This document shows, one piece after another, positions 1-8,095 of a stretch of DNA of 64,000 nucleotides (position 1 is its first letter; each line of letters opens with the position of its first letter). A program made the position numbers and the translations under genes. A model generated the notes under the pieces. The model searched no databases. It was not told where the DNA came from and worked only from the letters and a program-made list of their open reading frames with translations. Origin of the DNA: Hyphomonas pacifica (GTDB taxonomy: Bacteria > Pseudomonadota > Alphaproteobacteria > Caulobacterales > Hyphomonadaceae); NCBI RefSeq assembly GCF_000682675.1, contig NZ_AWFA01000001.1, positions 1-64,000 on the forward strand, read 5' to 3'.

Positions 1-17
1 TGGAAATGCGGGCAAAC

Positions 18-686
18 CTAGGAGGCGACGCTGCCTGCGGTCATTTCCTGAATGAAGGCGTCTGCCTCGGCAATCGACCGCTCCATCTCCGCAATCAGAT
101 CGGCCACGTCCGTCTCGATGTCGCGCGTCTCATTGCTCAGCGCCGCAATCGCCCGCGCATTCAGATTATGCTTCAGGAACAATACGCGATCATGGAATAC
201 GGCCAGCACCGGATCCATGGATTCCGCCGCCCGATCCATCTTGCTGACAAGAATGCCATAGCGCTCCCGCGTATCTTCCAGCTGCTGGGCCGAGACGCGG
301 CGCAGCTCGGGATCGGAATATTCTTCCAGCTCCTTGCGCCATTCCACGAACAGGTCACGGGAGACGCCCTTCATGCTCTTGATACGGTCGCGCACCTTCT
401 GGGCCTTGTCCTCGGCCTGATCATAGGTTTTCGACAGGCGGTCATAGGAGGCTTCCAACTCTCCCCCATCCAGCGCGACGACGGAGCGGAAGGCTTCCAG
501 CGCGTCATTGAATTCCACCTTTGCCTCTTCCTGCGCGGCGGCGGCATCATTCACGCGCGAGACCAGCAGGTCGCGCTTTTGATAGCCGAACTGCTCCATC
601 GCGCCGTAATAGGCCGTAGAGCATCCCGCGACACTCGATGTGGCAAGAAACGCTGCAAGCATTGCAGCACGCAAACGAATGATCAT
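18..686 (-). CDS. DUF2959 family lipoprotein
   Basis: This is a 222-residue exported protein of the DUF2959 family, whose function is unknown. The N-terminus is a short basic and hydrophobic signal ending in a lipobox-like VAGC, so the mature protein is probably a lipoprotein. The rest is charged and helical with heptad-like runs and looks like coiled coil. The family hallmark YYGAMEQFGYQKRD follows directly after the signal. The reading frame is open 47 codons further upstream, but ATG at 686 is preceded by a strong purine-rich ribosome site (GGGAAGGGG) and begins the signal peptide, so I chose it. The nearest same-strand gene, ltaE, ends about 150 bp upstream. Confidence 0.85.
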   Translation of the reverse strand: MIIRLRAAMLAAFLATSSVAGCSTAYYGAMEQFGYQKRDLLVSRVNDAAAAQEEAKVEFNDALEAFRSVVALDGGELEASYDRLSKTYDQAEDKAQKVRDRIKSMKGVSRDLFVEWRKELEEYSDPELRRVSAQQLEDTRERYGILVSKMDRAAESMDPVLAVFHDRVLFLKHNLNARAIAALSNETRDIETDVADLIAEMERSIAEADAFIQEMTAGSVAS

Positions 687-838
687 GACGTCAACCCCTT
701 CCCGCAACGATGACTGGACACTGTCTGCCGTGCGCCGCCGCTGCAGTCCAGCAATCAGACGCAAAAACCTTGTCGCACCCCGGAAAAACACACCCTCAGC
801 GCCCGGCCAAGTCCACAGGCGGCCCACAAGCGGCCAGA

Positions 839-1861
839 CTAGGCCTTCAGCGCTTTCAGCAGCGCATCCACCTCTTCGACCCGCGTGCTCCAGCTGCAGA
901 CCAGCCGCTGGCTGCCGCCCATCCAGGGATAGAACACGGCCCCGGCAGCATGCAGGCGCGCCACCTGATCCTCAGACAAAAGCGCGAACACTTCATTGCC
1001 CTCCGGCGCAAAGGCCAGCTTCACGCCCTTACGCTGCAGGCCTTCGGCCAGGCGCCGGGCGGCCTCATTGGCCTGTGTCGCCAGCTCCATCCAGAGATTG
1101 TCTTCCAGCATCGCTTCGGCCTGCGCCGCGATGAAGCGCATCTTGGGCGGCATGTGGCCAGCGCGTTTCGCCCGCGCTTCCAGTTCCCGCTTCTTCTCAC
1201 GCGCCTTGCCGAACAGAAGGATGATCTCGCACCCGATCGCGCCCGTCTTGGTCAGGCCGAAGGTCAGCACATCCACCCCCGCCTTCCACGTCATTTCGGC
1301 CGGGGTCGCGCTAGTGGCGACCAGCGCATTGCCAAGGCGCGCGCCATCCATATGCACGATCAGGCCTTTGGCATGGGCCCGTTTTGCATAGTCCGCAACC
1401 TGAGCAATGCTATAGGCCGTGCCATTCTCGGTCAAATTCGTCAGCGACAGCACATGGGCAGGCGTCTCGTGCACGAAATCATGATTGATCCCCGCCAGCG
1501 CCTCGTCCAGTTGCTCGCTGCCGATCTTGCCATCCTGCCCGCGCAACAGTTGCAGCTTGCCACCACCGGAGAAGAATTCCGGCGCGCCGCGTTCATCCAC
1601 TGCAATGTGCGCGCCCGCATGGCACAGCACCGCGCCGGTCGGCGGGCAAAAGCATGATAGCGCCAGCGCGTTGGACGCCGTGCCCGACGCCGTCATCCAG
1701 TAATCGAAATCCGCCGTGCCGAACACATCGCCCAACCGCTGGCGCAGGCGGCGCGTAACCGTGTCATTGCCATAGCTTGCCTCCAGCCCTGTATTGGCGG
1801 CGGCCATTGCCTCCAGTACCAAAGGATGCGCCGGGGCGGAGGTATCGGAAGAGAAATTCAT
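839..1861 (-). CDS. ltaE: Low-specificity L-threonine aldolase (PLP enzyme)
   Basis: A 340-residue fold-type I PLP enzyme of the beta-eliminating lyase/threonine aldolase family, which cleaves L-threonine or allo-threonine to glycine and acetaldehyde. The N-terminal NFSSDTSAPAHP matches the usual aldolase start. GNDTVTRRL is the conserved substrate/PLP region, and LTKTGAIGCE holds the likely Schiff-base lysine. HMDGARLGNA contains the aspartate that contacts the pyridine nitrogen. The start codon is immediately preceded by the stop codon of the upstream SDR, so the two are probably translationally coupled. Length and motifs fit the Pseudomonas-type enzyme. Confidence 0.9.
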   Translation of the reverse strand: MNFSSDTSAPAHPLVLEAMAAANTGLEASYGNDTVTRRLRQRLGDVFGTADFDYWMTASGTASNALALSCFCPPTGAVLCHAGAHIAVDERGAPEFFSGGGKLQLLRGQDGKIGSEQLDEALAGINHDFVHETPAHVLSLTNLTENGTAYSIAQVADYAKRAHAKGLIVHMDGARLGNALVATSATPAEMTWKAGVDVLTFGLTKTGAIGCEIILLFGKAREKKRELEARAKRAGHMPPKMRFIAAQAEAMLEDNLWMELATQANEAARRLAEGLQRKGVKLAFAPEGNEVFALLSEDQVARLHAAGAVFYPWMGGSQRLVCSWSTRVEEVDALLKALKA

Positions 1862-2614
1862 TCAGACCTGCGTATCCGGAGTTTGCCACATTAAATGCTG
1901 CCCGCCATCGCTGGCAATCATCTGTCCCGTCACGCTGCGCGCGGAAATCAGATAGCGCATGGCGTGGACAATCTCTTCGGGGCTGGAGCCCTGCCCCGTC
2001 AGAGTCGCGCATTTCTCGGCGGCGAACTCTTCCTCACTCTGATGTTTTGAGCGCAGCGTCGGACCCGGCCCGATGGCATTGACGCGCACCTGCGGCGCCA
2101 ACGCCTGGGCCAGTGTCTGCGTTGCCTGCCAGAGGGCGGCCTTGGACAGCGTATAGGTGAAGAATTGCGGGGTCAGCTTCCAGACACGCTGGTCCAGCAT
2201 GTTGATGACGAGGCCGCTTTCGCCTTTCGGCAGGGCATCGGCCAGGCATTGCGCCAGATGCACCGGCGCGCGCAGATTGGCGTTCATGTGCGCGTCCCAT
2301 CCCTCGCGGGTATGGGTCAGCGCCGTGTCTTCCTCAAACAGAGAGGCAGAATTGACCAGCAGAGTCACCGGACGGCCCAGCTTTTCGGCCGCCCTCAGGA
2401 TCAGGTCTCCGGTCTCGCTCTCATCGGTCAGATCCGCCTGCAGGGTGATCGCCTCACCGCCCGCTTCGCGGATCGCGGCAGCGGTCTCTTCCGCCCCCTC
2501 AGCAGAGCTGTTGTAGTGGACGATTACATGCCAGCCATCGGTGCCCAGCGCTTCCGCCATGGCGCGGCCCAGCCGTTTCCCGGCCCCGGTAACAAGCGCC
2601 GCGCCCGGTTTCAT
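1862..2614 (-). CDS. SDR oxidoreductase, pteridine-reductase-like
   Basis: A 250-residue short-chain dehydrogenase/reductase. The NADP site reads TGAGKRLGRAMAEAL, which carries the arginine (TGxxxRxG) typical of pteridine reductases rather than the usual TGxxxGxG. The catalytic lysine lies in the YTLSKAALWQ segment (YxxxK), and VNSAS takes the place of NNAG. Reduction of dihydropteridines such as dihydromonapterin is therefore a fair guess, but no folate gene is adjacent. I chose ATG at 2614 because the Rossmann fold begins there and because it overlaps the antiporter stop codon by 4 bp (ATGA), a coupling arrangement. Confidence 0.85.
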   Translation of the reverse strand: MKPGAALVTGAGKRLGRAMAEALGTDGWHVIVHYNSSAEGAEETAAAIREAGGEAITLQADLTDESETGDLILRAAEKLGRPVTLLVNSASLFEEDTALTHTREGWDAHMNANLRAPVHLAQCLADALPKGESGLVINMLDQRVWKLTPQFFTYTLSKAALWQATQTLAQALAPQVRVNAIGPGPTLRSKHQSEEEFAAEKCATLTGQGSSPEEIVHAMRYLISARSVTGQMIASDGGQHLMWQTPDTQV

Positions 2615-3600
2615 GCTGCAGAGGGCTGGACCAGGCCCAGCAAATTGAACCCGCTGATCAGACCGTAGATGTAGACTGCATAGATCAGCAGCATCAGAAC
2701 TCCCATCAGGCGGCCAAGGCGCGCATGGATCATGATGAAGACACCGATCAGCAGTGCGGCGAAAGCCATGACCCAATGGTCATACTGCGTGAAAGTGGGC
2801 GCAATCTCAATCGGCCCGAAGAAGGAGATAATGCCGCCCGCCCCCAGAATATTGAAAATGTTGGAGCCGAGCACATTGCCGATAGCCACTTCGCCATGCC
2901 GACGCAGGGCCGCAGCAATGGCTGCGCCAATCTCCGGCAAGGAGGTGCCGATGGCCAGCAAAGTCAGCCCGATCCATTCCTGGGGCACATCGTAGAAGGT
3001 CGCGATGCCGACACCGCCAGCGATGATGAGATGGGCGCCCAGCACCAGGCCGCCAATGCCCAGCGGCACATAGGCCAGCGCGCGAGCGACGCTGATATGC
3101 GGAGCCTCTTCCAGCTCCACGCCGGGGTCTTCCCCGCTCGCCACCGCGCGGCGGGCCTGGATCAGCGTCACACCGCAATAGCCAAGCAGGATCATCAGGA
3201 ACAATATGCCCGTCAGCGGCGTCAGCTCGGAAAACCCGGTCATGCCCATCCAAACGGCTGTCGCCACCAGCATGGCGATCAGGGCCCGGCCCTGCCCCCG
3301 TCCGCCTGCGGCAAACGGCATGATCAGCGCAGGCACGCCCAGCACGAGGAAGATGTTCGCAATGTTGGAGCCGACAATATTGCCGATCGCGAGGCCCGCG
3401 CGGTCTTCCAGCGCAGCGTTCAGCGACACGATCATTTCCGGCGCAGATGTACCGAAGCCGACAATGAATATGCCAGCGATCAGGGGGGAAACACCAAGAC
3501 GCCTGGCAATAGCCACCGCGCCGTTTACAAGGAAATCCCCTGCAAACGCCATGATGACAAGCCCCCCGATCAGGGCGGCGATCAGGGTAAGATCAGGCAT
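2611..3600 (-). CDS. Calcium/sodium antiporter (CaCA family, YrbG-like)
   Basis: A 329-residue inner-membrane cation antiporter with about ten hydrophobic segments. The two inverted alpha repeats characteristic of the CaCA family are visible: GFGTSAPEMIVSLNAAL near residue 50 and AIGTSLPEIGAAIAAAL in the second half. Each carries the ion-binding glutamate and is followed by an IGNxxGSNIxNI motif. It presumably exchanges Ca2+ for Na+ or H+. The predicted 28-residue membrane peptide lies just upstream on the same strand, and the SDR overlaps its end, suggesting one operon of four genes down to ltaE. A TAGGAG ribosome site lies about 14 nt before the ATG. Confidence 0.9.
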   Translation of the reverse strand: MPDLTLIAALIGGLVIMAFAGDFLVNGAVAIARRLGVSPLIAGIFIVGFGTSAPEMIVSLNAALEDRAGLAIGNIVGSNIANIFLVLGVPALIMPFAAGGRGQGRALIAMLVATAVWMGMTGFSELTPLTGILFLMILLGYCGVTLIQARRAVASGEDPGVELEEAPHISVARALAYVPLGIGGLVLGAHLIIAGGVGIATFYDVPQEWIGLTLLAIGTSLPEIGAAIAAALRRHGEVAIGNVLGSNIFNILGAGGIISFFGPIEIAPTFTQYDHWVMAFAALLIGVFIMIHARLGRLMGVLMLLIYAVYIYGLISGFNLLGLVQPSAA

Positions 3601-3615
3601 TTACCAGGAAAACTC

Positions 3616-3702
3616 CTAGTCCAAGCGCTTGTATTCAATGAAATTAAGGATGCCGAACACGATCACAATCGCGGCAATGGCAATCAGGGAAGGATGGATC
3701 AT
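3616..3702 (-). CDS. Predicted 28-residue single-pass membrane protein
   Basis: An uncatalogued small frame reading MIHPSLIAIAAIV, then a second hydrophobic stretch, and ending EYKRLD. It would form one transmembrane helix of about 18 residues with a charged C-terminal tail. Its TAG stop overlaps the TAGGAG ribosome site of the downstream antiporter, an arrangement expected for a translated upstream gene in the same operon. Upstream of the ATG there is only a weak purine stretch (GCGAGACGG). I do not recognise a family. Codon choice is compatible with a real gene, but a frame this short could be chance. Confidence 0.45.
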   Translation of the reverse strand: MIHPSLIAIAAIVIVFGILNFIEYKRLD

Positions 3703-3861
3703 GGTGCCGTCTCGCTGTTGTTCTCTCTAGCATTTCCATGCTTTGGCCCTCCCATAGCGCGCGTTGCGCAGCTTGGCGAGCCTTAAACCACAGGAAAATT
3801 TTACATCCTGCCGGGAAATATACGCACTCCGGACAATAATTTACCCTATGAGGGAAGTCCC

Positions 3862-4335
3862 ATGCCGTCCTTGAGAACCCGCCTCTTCCATGTCTATGCC
3901 CGCCTGATGCGCCCGATGACGCTGGGCGTGCGCGCGCTTGTGGAGAATGAAACGGGCGACATTCTTCTGGTGCGCCACACCTATATTGGCGGCTGGCACA
4001 TGCCGGGCGGAGGGGTTGAGCGGGCCGAGCCCTGCGAAGAGGCCCTGCGCCGGGAAATCCTGGAAGAAGGCGGCATCATCATGACTGGCACTCCGCGCCT
4101 GATCGGCGCCTATTCCAATCATGTCTCCTTCCCGAATGATCATGTGCTGCTCTACCATGTCACGCCGGATATCTGGCAGACAGGCAAGGCCACCGCCCAT
4201 GCCGAGATTGCCGAGGCCCGCTGGTGTTCGCCCGCTGACCTGCCGGACGGCACAACCCCCGGCACAAGACTACGTCTGGAAGAAGTCTATCACGGCGCTA
4301 CCCCTTCCCCCTATTGGGGCGGGCAAAAGCCCTGA
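3862..4335 (+). CDS. NUDIX hydrolase
   Basis: A 157-residue NUDIX pyrophosphohydrolase. The full Nudix box GX5EX7REUXEEXGU is present in the segment that begins GGVERAEPCEEALRRE and continues ILEEGGI, at about residues 50-72. The substrate cannot be read from sequence; nucleoside diphosphate derivatives are usual. An amphipathic, arginine-rich N-terminus (VYARLMRPMTLGVRALVE) precedes the fold, as in many alphaproteobacterial members. The start at 3862 follows GAGGGAAGTCCC, a good ribosome site. The gene converges with a tiny hydrophobic reading frame that begins 2 bp beyond its stop. Confidence 0.88.
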   Translation: MPSLRTRLFHVYARLMRPMTLGVRALVENETGDILLVRHTYIGGWHMPGGGVERAEPCEEALRREILEEGGIIMTGTPRLIGAYSNHVSFPNDHVLLYHVTPDIWQTGKATAHAEIAEARWCSPADLPDGTTPGTRLRLEEVYHGATPSPYWGGQKP

Positions 4336-4337
4336 GA

Positions 4338-4439
4338 TCAGGCCCCGGCCATCGCCAGGAAGGCCGGCAGGCACAGGAACAGCAACCCTGCCAACAGCAC
4401 GGTCACAAGTTTCGTCGTGGGGCTCGTTCGTGATCTCAT
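4338..4439 (-). CDS. Possible 33-residue hydrophobic small protein
   Basis: A short frame reading MRSRTSPTTKLVTVLL followed by a hydrophobic stretch to AMAGA and a TGA stop. It looks like a single transmembrane helix or a bare signal peptide with a basic N-terminus. A very strong ribosome-binding sequence, AAGGGAG, precedes the ATG, although the spacing is short. The frame ends 2 bp from the NUDIX stop codon on the opposite strand. No family is recognised. I include it because of the ribosome site and the clear positive-inside topology, but expression is unproven. Confidence 0.35.
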   Translation of the reverse strand: MRSRTSPTTKLVTVLLAGLLFLCLPAFLAMAGA

Positions 4440-4612
4440 GACTCCCTTGTCGCCCGCGATTGAGTCCGAACGCAGGCCGACTTCCGGAGAAATCATGGAA
4501 ATGCAGCCTCAATGCCGCCGCAAAATTTCGCGGGAACCTTTCCACGCACCGGGCATTTCGAATCGCGGTGGTGGGACAGTCCTTCTCTCCTGGCCCAATC
4601 ATCAGACGCCTG

Positions 4613-4699
4613 TTCCGCGGGTCTGTTACCCCTTGTCGGGCTCGCGGAAGTGACAGCTTGGAACGCTGGTTGCCTCACCCCTTGGGCCTCCAGCGTTCC
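4613..4699. repeat. Two inverted repeats downstream of pgsA
   Basis: The 287-bp gap between the small frame ending at 4439 and pgsA holds two hairpins. TTCCGCG at 4613-4619 pairs with CGCGGAA at 4643-4649. GGAACGCTGG at 4660-4669 pairs perfectly with CCAGCGTTCC at 4690-4699. Neither is followed by a convincing U-tract on the minus strand. On the plus strand the second is followed by CTTTTATATA. They may end pgsA transcription or belong to an unknown RNA. I see no gene in this gap. Confidence 0.4.
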
Positions 4700-4726
4700 C
4701 TTTTATATAGAGGTTCTGAAAGTCCC

Positions 4727-5380
4727 TCAGCCCTGCGGGCGCAGCGCAGCTTTCATGTATTGCCAAGCCGTCTGCCAAGACAGGATCGCCGCCACCCAGA
4801 GCAGGCCGACCAGAGCAAACACGATGGCCAGCACGGCCAGCGACAACTCTTCACCCTGAAGGCGCTGCGGGTCTGGCGCCAGCACGGCCAGCGGCAGCAT
4901 CATGCCGATGATGGCAGCCATTTCGAACCCGGTTTTCCACTTCGCCATATTGGACGGCACGATCACGGCCTTGCCCTTTGGCGTCGCCCGGAACCAGGTG
5001 ATGAACACATCCCGCGCAATGATCATCGCGGCCGGAATATAGATCAGCCAGCTGCGGAACTGGATCGACAGACAGATCAGCGCCGCCGCGATCAGCAGCT
5101 TGTCGGCAATCGGGTCCAGCCAGACACCGAACCGGCTGTGCGCGTTCAGCTGCCGCGCCAGCCAGCCATCCAGAAAGTCCGTCAGCGCACCGGAGAGAAA
5201 GGCCAGAAAGGCAAACTGGTACCAGAGCTGTTGCAGCGTCGCCCGCACGACGGAGTCATCCGCGCTGAGGCCCGCCTCGGCCGGGTCCAGGCTCAGCGCC
5301 TGCCAGAAGCCGAGCAGCAACAGACCGGCAAAAACGCAGCGCGCTATCGTCAGCGCATTGGGAAGCCATTTGAGATTCAT
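4727..5380 (-). CDS. pgsA: CDP-diacylglycerol-glycerol-3-phosphate 3-phosphatidyltransferase
   Basis: A 217-residue membrane enzyme that makes phosphatidylglycerol phosphate from CDP-diacylglycerol and glycerol 3-phosphate, the committed step to phosphatidylglycerol and cardiolipin. The N-terminus MNLKWLPNALTIARC is typical of PgsA. The CDP-alcohol phosphotransferase signature DGX2ARX8GX3DX3D is complete, running from DGWLARQ through G to DPIAD. About five hydrophobic helices follow. I prefer ATG at 5380 to the upstream in-frame start at 5416 because AGGGGGAG lies directly before it and the conserved N-terminus begins there. hslO lies upstream on the same strand, about 55 bp away. Confidence 0.92.
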   Translation of the reverse strand: MNLKWLPNALTIARCVFAGLLLLGFWQALSLDPAEAGLSADDSVVRATLQQLWYQFAFLAFLSGALTDFLDGWLARQLNAHSRFGVWLDPIADKLLIAAALICLSIQFRSWLIYIPAAMIIARDVFITWFRATPKGKAVIVPSNMAKWKTGFEMAAIIGMMLPLAVLAPDPQRLQGEELSLAVLAIVFALVGLLWVAAILSWQTAWQYMKAALRPQG

Positions 5381-5435
5381 GACTCCCCCTCTGCCAGCGC
5401 CCGCACCAACGCGCAATGACCTACATTGCTAAGCT

Positions 5436-6368
5436 CTAGTTCGGATTGCCGGTCACATCGCTGATCGGGATGGAATAGTGCCGGTTGCAGAACTGGCAGT
5501 CGATGGCCAGCGTGCCATCGGGCTCGACCATTTCCTGCAGGGACGCATCCGGCATCTGGCGCAGTGTTTCCATCAGCCGTTCTTGATTGCAGGTGCACCT
5601 GTCATCCAGCGCCTGCGGAGTCTCCATCGTCACGCCGCGTTCGTGGAACAGGCGGAACAGCAGGTCCTGCATCGGCAGATCCGGATCTGCCAGCTCTGCA
5701 TCCGTCAGCGTTGCGAACAAGGCATCGGCTTCGCGCCAGGCATCATCGGTATCGCCACGGGCGTCATCATTGGCAATTTTCTGCACCATCATGCCGCCGG
5801 ACACCCAGACGCCGGGCTCGCCCTTGCGGTCCAGCTCGGCCACCGACAGCTTGATCCGTGTCGGCACCTGTTCAGACATCGCGAAATAGTCTTCCGCACA
5901 TTCCGACAGCGTGCCTTTTTCCAGCGGCACGATGCCCTGATAGGGCTGGACCGCCGGATTGTCCTGAATGATGATCAGACCAAGGCGGCCATTCGGGCCG
6001 AACAGCTGGGGCATATGCGGGGCCGCGCCCTTGTTCACCTTGTCCAGATGCGCCCAGGCTTCGGGATCAAAGCGCGCATAGCCGCGCACGCCGCCATCGG
6101 TGCGATACTCGCCGACCAGCATGGAGACCGGGCCATCGCCCTCGGCCTGCACAAGAAGGCGGCCATTGAACTTCAAGGACGCGCCCACCAGCGTGGCCAG
6201 AGTCACCGCCTCCCCCAAGATACGGGCCAGATTGGTGGGATAGTCGTGGCGGCGTAAGATGCCCGACAGGCTGCCCTGCCCCATGCGCACGGCCCGCCCG
6301 CGAACGGGGCGATCCACGATCTGGAAGTTCGTGACGAAATCGGTGACGGCATAGGCTGCGTCGGACAT
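5436..6368 (-). CDS. hslO: Hsp33 redox-regulated chaperone
   Basis: A 310-residue Hsp33 holdase chaperone, activated when oxidants release its zinc and form disulfides. The zinc-binding cysteines are all present near the C-terminus: CTC, then after about 30 residues CQFC. The N-terminal domain (VDRPVRGRAVRMG and ILRRHDYP) is typical. In many alphaproteobacteria hslO sits directly behind argD-argF. Here the three genes keep the same strand and relative order but are separated by several kilobases. The gene is divergent from yidD across a 170-bp gap. Confidence 0.93.
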   Translation of the reverse strand: MSDAAYAVTDFVTNFQIVDRPVRGRAVRMGQGSLSGILRRHDYPTNLARILGEAVTLATLVGASLKFNGRLLVQAEGDGPVSMLVGEYRTDGGVRGYARFDPEAWAHLDKVNKGAAPHMPQLFGPNGRLGLIIIQDNPAVQPYQGIVPLEKGTLSECAEDYFAMSEQVPTRIKLSVAELDRKGEPGVWVSGGMMVQKIANDDARGDTDDAWREADALFATLTDAELADPDLPMQDLLFRLFHERGVTMETPQALDDRCTCNQERLMETLRQMPDASLQEMVEPDGTLAIDCQFCNRHYSIPISDVTGNPN

Positions 6369-6483
6369 GGCAAATACCTCGAATTGGTGCCCCCATGTGG
6401 CAGCGCCTCGCCCCTATCGCAAGAGGCGGGTGTGTCAGACCCCGCGAGCCTTGCAGGAAGGGGGCATCTCCCAATCCAGAGAA

Positions 6484-6512
6484 TTGACATCGTTTCTCGT
6501 CGCCGCCTTAAT
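6484..6512 (+). promoter_or_regulatory. Sigma-70-type promoter candidate for yidD
   Basis: A perfect -35 hexamer TTGACA at 6484-6489 is followed, after 17-18 bp, by CTTAAT or TTAATA as a -10 element. It lies 30 bp before the yidD ATG in the hslO/yidD divergent gap. This is a consensus match only. Confidence 0.4.
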
Positions 6513-6541
6513 AGGCAAAGCAGGGATGGCCGGGGGGCTTC

Positions 6542-6889
6542 ATGCAAATTGATGACGTCGAGTTTGATGTTCCGGAGGAACTTCGTCCGTCGGCCATGCG
6601 CAGGATGGGACTGCGTCCTGTCATGGACCAGACGATCGACCGCTTGCCATGCCCGCGCATGACAAGCGCCACTTTCCTGCCTGTCGCGTTGCTGAGGCTG
6701 TATCGCCGTCTCCGTCCGGAGATCATCGGTAATCGGTGCGGCTATGAGCCAAGCTGTTCGCGTTACAGCGAGTTGGCCTTCCGCACCAAGCCGCCCCTCA
6801 CAGCATTTCGCCTCACTTATAAGCGTCTTTGCCGCTGCAAGCCCGGCAAGGGGGGAACGGATCTAACAGAGCTGGAGCTGCCATCATGA
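6542..6889 (+). CDS. yidD: Membrane protein insertion efficiency factor YidD
   Basis: A 115-residue YidD protein, a small peripheral inner-membrane protein that assists YidC/Sec-dependent insertion. The family core is clear: LLRLYRRLRPEIIGNRCGYE followed by PSCSRYSELA, with the family cysteines and a later CRC motif. An N-terminal extension of about 45 residues precedes the core, so an internal start is possible, but no better ribosome site is visible. YidD usually sits in the rpmH-rnpA-yidC cluster. Here it is away from those genes and instead overlaps a 70-residue gene by 4 bp. Confidence 0.85.
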   Translation: MQIDDVEFDVPEELRPSAMRRMGLRPVMDQTIDRLPCPRMTSATFLPVALLRLYRRLRPEIIGNRCGYEPSCSRYSELAFRTKPPLTAFRLTYKRLCRCKPGKGGTDLTELELPS

Positions 6890-7098
6890 AATACCGCGTT
6901 CAGGCCATCGGGAAGGAGTTTTCCGATCAGGCCATCAAGACCCTGGAGACCAAGCTGAACAATGCCCATGAAAAGGGCTATCGCTTTCACAGCGTGATGG
7001 AGGTCCAGCAGCCGGGCTGCGGTGGTCTTGGAACACCAACCATCACCTATCTGGCCATCTTCGAGCAGGTTGAGCCGGACAGCCCGCCGCTGAATTAA
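6886..7098 (+). CDS. Small conserved-looking protein (DUF4177-like), 70 aa
   Basis: A 70-residue cytoplasmic protein that begins MKYRVQAIGKEFSDQAIKTL. An alternating beta pattern at both ends flanks an amphipathic helix, as in DUF4177-type small domains. The family match is by shape only and is tentative. Its ATG overlaps the yidD stop (ATGA) with GGAG at proper spacing, so it is probably co-translated with yidD. Its stop codon TAA overlaps the stop of the convergent radical SAM gene within one TTAA sequence. Confidence 0.65.
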   Translation: MKYRVQAIGKEFSDQAIKTLETKLNNAHEKGYRFHSVMEVQQPGCGGLGTPTITYLAIFEQVEPDSPPLN

Positions 7099-8030
7099 GC
7101 GGAGCAGCTGCCGCCGCCGAGGACGCAGAAGCTGGCGCACCAGGGATGGTTCAGCCTGACCGGATCGGCGGTCGCCTGGGCTAGCGTCTCTCCCAGTTCA
7201 AAGGCCGGATCATCCACCAGCAGCGTGCAGGCGGTGACGGTGGCCCGCCCCGCGCCCTTGCGGCGGATCACCATGCGCTGATTGGCGCACATGATGTCGT
7301 CCGGGGATGTGTTGAGGATGCCCCAACACGCCGTGGTGATCTCCGGCGGGTCATCGCGGGCGATCATTTCCGGGAACAGGACCAGCTGTTTCGTGTCGGC
7401 GGGGTTCAGCTTCAGGCCCAGCGAAGCGGCCAGCGCGCCATAGGCAGCGCGAGCGGCGGTGTCATCCTCATTCAGGGCCTGACGGCCTGCCAGCGCAACC
7501 TGTACGCCGCGTTCACCCAGCCAGCGGAGGCCCTTGCAGGCCTCTTCAAAGGCCCCTGCTCCACGCTCGGCATCATGGATCGCCGGGTCATGCGAATCTA
7601 GCGAGACGCGCAGCACCATGCGGTCACCATAGTGCGCGGCCAGCTGCTCCAGACCTTCTTGCAGACGCGGGCGCATCATCGGGCGCATTGCATTGGTCAG
7701 CAATAAGAGGCTGTGACCACGTGACAGAACATCCTCCATAATGTCCAGGATTTCCGGGCACATAAAAGGCTCGCCGCCTGTGATGCCGATCTCGACCGTA
7801 CCGCCGATCTCTTCCAGGAAGGGGCGCACATCATCGCGCGTCAGATAGACAAGGCGGTCATTGGTGGGTGAGCTTTCGATATAGCAATTAGCGCACTCAA
7901 TGTTGCAAAGCGTGCCGGTGTTCAGCCACAGCGTCTTCAGCCCGGTCCAGCTAACACTGGCACGGGTCTCTCCCTTGGCGGTCACATCGGGATCAGAAAA
8001 CTTCGCGGGTGGGTATGCAGAGTCAGCCAT
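7095..8030 (-). CDS. Radical SAM protein with C-terminal cysteine cluster
   Basis: A 311-residue radical SAM enzyme of unknown substrate. The [4Fe-4S]-SAM motif CX3CX2C is at residues 42, 46 and 49 (CNIECANCY). The GGEP motif appears as GITGGEPFMCP. The last third holds at least six more cysteines (ACWGIL, MCANQ, ACTLL, then WCASFC and GGGSCSA at the very end), suggesting an auxiliary Fe-S cluster of the SPASM/Twitch kind. It lies 65 bp downstream of the zinc-ribbon/TerB-like gene on the same strand. Peptide modification is possible, but no precursor peptide is evident nearby. Confidence 0.8.
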   Translation of the reverse strand: MADSAYPPAKFSDPDVTAKGETRASVSWTGLKTLWLNTGTLCNIECANCYIESSPTNDRLVYLTRDDVRPFLEEIGGTVEIGITGGEPFMCPEILDIMEDVLSRGHSLLLLTNAMRPMMRPRLQEGLEQLAAHYGDRMVLRVSLDSHDPAIHDAERGAGAFEEACKGLRWLGERGVQVALAGRQALNEDDTAARAAYGALAASLGLKLNPADTKQLVLFPEMIARDDPPEITTACWGILNTSPDDIMCANQRMVIRRKGAGRATVTACTLLVDDPAFELGETLAQATADPVRLNHPWCASFCVLGGGSCSA

Positions 8031-8095
8031 GCGAACATCCTAGCGGCTCGCGAAGGGCATACCAGCTGGTATGTGCTGTTCTGACAAAGACTTGA

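Noticed and set aside
2725-3786. Long plus-strand frame (353 codons) opposite the CaCA antiporter
   Set aside because: It is antisense to a clear membrane-protein gene, is rich in His/Gln/Arg/Asp without domains, and has no ribosome site. It is a shadow frame caused by high GC content.
4700-4722. tRNA T-arm-like sequence near GAGGTTCTGAAAG
   Set aside because: The loop is the wrong size and no acceptor or anticodon arm can be built around it on either strand.
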